A stretch of DNA of 64,000 nt from Streptomyces seoulensis (GTDB taxonomy: Bacteria > Actinomycetota > Actinomycetes > Streptomycetales > Streptomycetaceae), in assembly GCF_004328625.1 (NCBI RefSeq), contig NZ_CP032229.1:2294001-2358000 (forward strand), in the 5' to 3' direction. A program made the position numbers and the translations under genes. Within the stretch, counting starts at the first letter, position 1. Each line of letters begins with the position of its first letter. The notes beneath the pieces are model-generated. The model was not told where the DNA came from. It ran no database searches and saw only the letters and a program-made list of their open reading frames with translations. Shown here piece after piece: positions 63,007 through 64,000 of this stretch.

Positions 63007-64000
63007 ATGAACCGTCTCCGTGTCACCTCCGGTCCGGTCCTCGCCCTCGTCGCCGGCTGGCTCGCCACCCGCGCGCTGATGCTGGGGCTCCTCGTCCTCG
63101 GCTCGGCGCACGTGCTGGGCGGCGGCTCGGTGTCGCGCGAGGTGTGGCGGCTGTACTTCCACTGGTACGGCGTCCTGTCGCAGGGCACGTTCCCCACGCA
63201 CGACACGCTGTGGCAGTACCCGCCGGGCGCGGGGCTGGTGCTGCTGGCGCCGGGGCTGCTGCCGTGGCTGTCGTACTTCGAGGCGTTCGTGCTGCTGACG
63301 CTGGTGGCGGACGCGGCCGTCACGGTGGCGCTGGCCGTCGCCGGGCGGCGCACCGGGCGCAGTCTGCGCGGCGCCGCGCTCTGGGCGGGCGGCCTTCCGC
63401 TGCTGCTGCACATGCCGCTGGCCCGTTACGACGTCCAGGTCACCGCGCTCGGCGTGGCAGCCCTGCTGGCGCTCGGCCGGTCGCCGCGCACGGCCGGGGT
63501 GTTCGGCGCGCTCGGCGCGGTGGTGAAGGTGTGGCCCGCGCTGGTGCTGCTCGGCGTGTCACGCGGACGGGCGACCCGCTCGGCGTGGTCCTGGGCGACG
63601 GCGGCCGCCTGCGCCTCCCTCGCGGTGCTCGCGCTGCTGTTCGCCAACCCCTTCGCCTTCCTGCGCGAACAGGGCGGCCGGGGCGTCCAGTTGGAGTCCC
63701 TGGGCGGCACCGCGCTCAACCTCGCCCGGCACGCGGGCTGGTCCGGCACGGTCCGCTACCAGTACGGCTCCATGGAACTGGTCGGCCCCCATGTGCACAC
63801 GGTCGCCACCGCCTCCCTGGCGCTGACGGCGGCCGCCTTCGCGCTGTTGGTCGTGTGGCGGCTGCGGGCCCGGCACTTCTCCCCCGCGACGCCGTACGAC
63901 GCGGCACTCGCCGCCGTGCTGCTGTTCACCGTCACCAGCCGGGTGATCAGCCCGCAGTACCTGATCTGGCTGCTGGGCCTGGCCGCCGTCTGCCTGACCT
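63007..64000 (+). CDS. GT87-like (DUF2029) membrane glycosyltransferase, partial
   Basis: Open from ATG 63007 to the window edge (331 codons). It is highly hydrophobic with repeated membrane helices. Features include WQYPPGAGLVLLAPGLLPWL (about 73-92), PLARYDVQVTALGVAALLAL (about 139-158), GAVVKVWPALVLLG and SRVISPQYLIWLLGL near the edge, all typical of the GT87/DUF2029 family of polyprenyl-phosphomannose-dependent alpha-mannosyltransferases in actinobacteria. It is divergent from another GT-C gene, suggesting a shared glycan pathway. Confidence 0.8.
   Translation, partial: MNRLRVTSGPVLALVAGWLATRALMLGLLVLGSAHVLGGGSVSREVWRLYFHWYGVLSQGTFPTHDTLWQYPPGAGLVLLAPGLLPWLSYFEAFVLLTLVADAAVTVALAVAGRRTGRSLRGAALWAGGLPLLLHMPLARYDVQVTALGVAALLALGRSPRTAGVFGALGAVVKVWPALVLLGVSRGRATRSAWSWATAAACASLAVLALLFANPFAFLREQGGRGVQLESLGGTALNLARHAGWSGTVRYQYGSMELVGPHVHTVATASLALTAAAFALLVVWRLRARHFSPATPYDAALAAVLLFTVTSRVISPQYLIWLLGLAAVCLT

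Overview
The window is a stretch of Streptomyces core chromosome. It is strongly GC-rich and carries Streptomyces hallmark genes: an SsgA-like sporulation protein (SsgG type), the ECF sigma factor / anti-sigma pair SigU-RsuA, a MatB-type mycelial-aggregation synthase, the OhrA/OhrR pair, and a tmRNA whose tag decodes as ANTKRDSFALAA. From memory, the gene order matches the S. coelicolor SCO2923 to SCO2988 region; this is recollection, not a search. I see no prophage, transposase, CRISPR array or secondary-metabolite cluster, so the novelty lies in unusual versions of core and cell-envelope genes.

Layout. 1-5.8 kb: edge of a DUF2510 protein, ssgG, an FAD-linked (GlcD-like) oxidase, a membrane-anchored TPR protein, and 4-hydroxyphenylpyruvate dioxygenase divergent from an Lrp/AsnC regulator. 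5.8-12.4 kb: a membrane Lon-like protease, an IclR regulator, an SF2 helicase, an MFS transporter, tRNA-Cys and a tandem SUKH-like protein. 12.6-17.3 kb: a translationally coupled molybdenum hydroxylase operon whose large subunit has lost key active-site motifs. 17.5-28 kb: a GH20 hexosaminidase, DUF3039, YqgE, murA, HU, malic enzyme, a HelD-type RNA polymerase recycling factor, rsuA-sigU. 28.3-33.3 kb: a CGNR regulator and an acyltransferase-matB-matA operon predicted to make a surface poly-N-acetylglucosamine-like glycan. 33.5-36.8 kb: LysR/MFS divergent pair, tmRNA, smpB. 36.9-42.7 kb: S41 protease, ftsX, ftsE, a small zinc-ribbon membrane protein, an LAETG sortase-substrate repeat protein, prfB. 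42.7-49.6 kb: a Streptomyces-type intergenic repeat, two membrane Ser/Thr kinases (PkaB, PkaA) and a divergent FHA-FtsK/SpoIIIE ATPase. 49.7-53.4 kb: a sugar ABC importer (binding protein plus two permeases, one with a large extracytoplasmic insert, no ATPase). 53.5-60.3 kb: three tandem GT2-TagF fusion enzymes for an anionic wall polymer. 60.3-64 kb: ohrA/ohrR around a palindromic operator, then two divergent GT-C membrane glycosyltransferases, the second cut by the window edge.

The dominant theme is the cell envelope: precursor synthesis (murA), division-linked ABC/protease genes (ftsEX-ctp), a capsule-like glycan (mat), a sortase-anchored protein, teichoic-acid-like polymer enzymes and envelope-linked kinases lie within 45 kb. 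A second theme is ribosome and RNA polymerase rescue (tmRNA, SmpB, RF2, HelD). Most genes are housekeeping; the items most worth checking are the degenerate molybdenum hydroxylase, the permease insert, the diverged GT2-TagF triplet, the kinase/FHA-FtsK block and the orphan SUKH-like protein beside the tRNA gene.
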